Assembly: GCA_014338405.1 (NCBI GenBank)
Contig: JTDE01000151.1
Coordinates: 73,513 to 137,512, forward strand
From: Paragonimus skrjabini miyazakii
Taxonomy: Eukaryota; Platyhelminthes; Trematoda; Plagiorchiida; Troglotrematidae
DNA: 64,000 nt
Direction: 5' to 3'
Below, one piece after another: positions 61,166 through 64,000 of the stretch. The translations under genes and the position numbers were made by a program. The notes beneath the pieces were generated by a model. It was not told the DNA's origin, did no database searches, and saw nothing but the letters and a program-made list of their open reading frames with translations. Position 1 is the stretch's first letter. The number at the start of each line of letters is the position of its first letter.

Positions 61166-64000
61166 AGATAACACTCTAGACACTCAAGAAACATGAATTG
61201 TAAATACTCAACTATAGTCACTAATGAGTGCTTCACATTCATTCTGTTCATTGTGTACCATGTAACACAGTTTAGAAATACGCCGTTACTTCCAAAAATG
61301 TTTCCTTGCCAGCTTTTGCTCCTTCTAGCAAGTGTGCGAAATTTGGAGTCTACTAAATCAATATTTTTAGTCAGTGTCCATAAGGTTATTAAAAAAGGAA
61401 TCTGTGTTGATGGTGGAGTTTTTACAGTGAGATAAATAATTCAGAACACAGCTGGACCACCTGTTTTGTCTCTACGATATTACGACTGACCGTCTATGAG
61501 ATAGAAACAAAAAACTACCATCAACGTAACTGACTTAATGCATTGCTTAAATGTTGAAATGTTACTGTCAATTGTCAAAACCAGCGTGTCACTTAAAAAT
61601 CTACCTTCCATATTGAACAGTTAGCAATGTCGTGTGGGCATGCATGAAGTACCAGCACATAGTTAATTAACGTTTTGTTCATAACGCATACCGTAGACAA
61701 ACTGAGGTATCACAAACAAGAAATCTATTAGAATAACATGTATATCAACATAGAACAATTGAAGACAGAAAGAAAAGGGGAACACTTTGTCTTTCCTACT
61801 AGAGAATTGGCTATTCAACATTGAATTCGCATGTGGTGTTTATCGACCTCTTGTTGGATCTAACGCAATATTCTTACAGAAACTACTTGCAGTACTGATA
61901 AGTTAGTGGGGATTCAGTGCTCTCGAGTATAAATTAAAAGAGCAATTTGGTGTGTTTCTTTGATTATGAATACGATGCTGTAGACCTTGGTACGAACGTC
62001 AAACCACTAAGAAAAATCAAGACGATTCTTCGGTGTAAGTGCACATGTTACTTTGACAGAAATCTAACGCAAAAGCATTATAAACAAGTCATCTTTACTT
62101 CACAAAGGGTTGTTCAATAATTTCTGTGCCAGCGGTGCCCGCATCTCATGCAAAACTGTCAACCAGTAGCATTTCGGTTCATCTGATGTAAAAAAGCCAA
62201 TTTTTTGCGAGTGAATTGCAGGCGGAACTCATGGTTATTACAACAACTTTGTTTACAGATACACCGGATACTGCACTTTGAAAAAACATGTTGTTTTTAA
62301 CACAACATCAAGGTACACATAACACACGTCGAATACAAAGAAAATACTTTTTCTTCATAGAGGAACAACAAAGTGGGCCAAATTCTTCTGGCATTTGTAC
62401 CAACAAATACGAAAATAGTTAAGTAAACATGAAGGTAGTGAAGGCAGTGCACCTCACAAACAAATGAAACATTCGACATATATTTTAGAAACTGCCATTA
62501 CTCAATGCTCAGCGACTAGCCGAAAACTGTGGGCCATTCCAAGTTAGAAATAACAATAACAGCAGAGGATGATAAACGGTGTTTTGTTTTGTTTGGTCGA
62601 CCACGCTAAAAGCAGTAGCAAACTTTCACGTTGACTTGTCAACAAAAAGCAGTTGGCAATTTGATGTTTTCTTAAGATACGATTATTACATACATCAGGT
62701 TATTCAAGAGGAATGCTTTCCAGTTACTTTGCAAGACGAAAGCACTTAATTCGTGCTCTTCAACTGAATGCAAATAATTGTAGTCATCCAAGTAAAGCGG
62801 AAAGCAACATAACACTAAATAAAAAAATGTCTTGGTTTGGTTTGCGAAGTTTCTGCGGCAGCGAGATTGATCAACTCGGAAATTTTCGGCAAGCGTAAGG
62901 CGGTATGTCAGAACTTGGTAACATTACTTCCATGGATGCGAGCAACTTGGGGTTGCGACTACCAAACAACACATCAGACTAGTTGACATGGTTAACCGTA
63001 GTACCCACTGTAATTCAACGTTTTGCGTTAGTTAGTGGAATACGTCCTTCACCCTGATGGTGCAGAATTACCCAACTCGCCCATTCGGTTTTGTGTTCCA
63101 AAATTTAATCTCGAAAGTTCTGGTTCCTTCTGCTAAAGTAAATCTTAAAGCAATCACAAGTGAACTAGTAGTTGTCATGTACAAAGTAGTTTTCGGGAGA
63201 GAAATGGTCTGAACAATGTTGAATAACTTTCCTTGGAAAGTAACCGACGAAATTCTGCAGCGTGCTGATTGCGATCAGTCACAGTTTAAACTTACGATCT
63301 ACCTTACTGATATTGGGTGCTCTCCGTTGGAGAGGTTGCTGAAAGTACGGTTCATCTGAACTGTTCGTGACTGTGTTTTGTTGGTCATTCTTTTGCAATG
63401 AACTTCAGCCACCCTGACAGATTATATGTTTTCAGTAGTCCAGAAGAGCTATCTGTCATGAGTTGTATAACCCGTTATGCATGCTCGCTTCCATCACTGT
63501 AACCCACTTGTGAGCCAGTGGCATAATGAAACTTCCAGTATTATCAGTAACATGCGTTGACGATATATACACCAAAGTAATGAAACCATTTTCTGACTGG
63601 AGTGCAAAAATTAGACAGAAACACACCTTTCTTATAGATAAACGAAACAGGTCGTTGATTAATATGAAAAAGACTAAATTGATCACCGGTGGTATTGTCT
63701 TAAAATTAACCAACACGGAGTGTGTAGGCAACGAAAGGAGTAAGCAAATTGTTACAACTCTCGCCCAATAATAAGAAAACATGTCTTTCCGGTATCCAAA
63801 GTTTTACCCACTATAGCACCAGGTACTCGCTTAGAAGGACCAACAATGAACTCCAGCTAAACGGGTTTTTTAAGGAGAATAAGTAATAAAAACAGACAAA
63901 TATGTCATGGACTAAAGCGAGGTGACAAAATCAACCGTTTCATAGAAAAGTATTCGAAACGATTCATGTTCGATAAAGTGCCAGATAAACGCTATTATAG
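61166..64000. other. No gene recognised
   Basis: Opposed frames at 63456-63782 (minus, 108 codons) and 63526-63771 (plus, 81 codons) overlap almost fully, so at most one is real. The plus product (VDDIYTKVMKPFSDWSAKIR, then KHTFLIDKRNRSLINMKKTK) looks the more protein-like, but I recognise nothing in it. Other frames are shorter. Confidence 0.4.

Noticed and set aside
1..64000. Spliced-leader RNA, rRNA, functional tRNA or CRISPR array
   Set aside because: I looked for the trematode spliced-leader start, rRNA-like blocks, clean tRNA folds and regularly spaced repeats, and found none.

Overview
The window looks like non-coding, repeat-rich flatworm DNA, most likely a trematode. It is AT-rich (roughly 60 percent by eye), has almost no long open frames, and is full of decayed eukaryotic retroelements of kinds common in schistosome-type genomes: Penelope-like elements with GIY-YIG endonucleases, a non-LTR retrotransposon, and tRNA-derived short repeats. 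No bacterial operons, rRNA genes or CRISPR arrays are visible. The species assignment is an inference; no intact host gene can be named.

Layout. 2.2-3.7 kb: fragments of a short repeat with a tRNA-derived head, here called family A. 4.77-4.97 kb: a long hairpin, MITE-like. 6.6-7.3 kb: more family A, partly as an inverted pair. 7.45-8.18 kb: a 0.74 kb truncated Penelope-like element (PLE-2). It carries a GIY-YIG remnant flanked by inverted repeats that each contain a recognisable hammerhead ribozyme. 10.2-11.1 and 13.4-13.6 kb: more family A, including a compound copy repeated at 33.1-33.7 kb. 16.1 kb: a 100-N scaffold gap with the same 22 bases on both sides. 19.5-19.8 kb: a possible exon with a thyroglobulin type-1-like pattern. 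24 kb: two related tRNA-like sequences in opposite orientation. 29.3-30.4 kb: open frames that could be exons of a membrane protein. 34.5-35.7 kb: an internally deleted non-LTR retrotransposon. 41.2-41.7 kb: a second GIY-YIG fragment on the minus strand, of the same type as PLE-2. 43.78-45.94 kb: the best preserved element, PLE-1, with RT and GIY-YIG domains in one frame broken by a single TAG, inverted terminal repeats and a 12-bp flanking direct repeat. 57.4-58 kb: a decayed Tc1/mariner-type DDE transposase.

How the parts relate. PLE-2 and the 41.5 kb fragment are one PLE lineage and PLE-1 is another. Family A is much more numerous and probably non-autonomous. Its copies recur as inverted pairs with the tails pointing outward, so the full-length form may be an inverted-repeat element rather than a plain SINE. 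The rest reads as intergenic or intronic sequence; a few short frames with splice-like borders are listed as low-confidence exon candidates.
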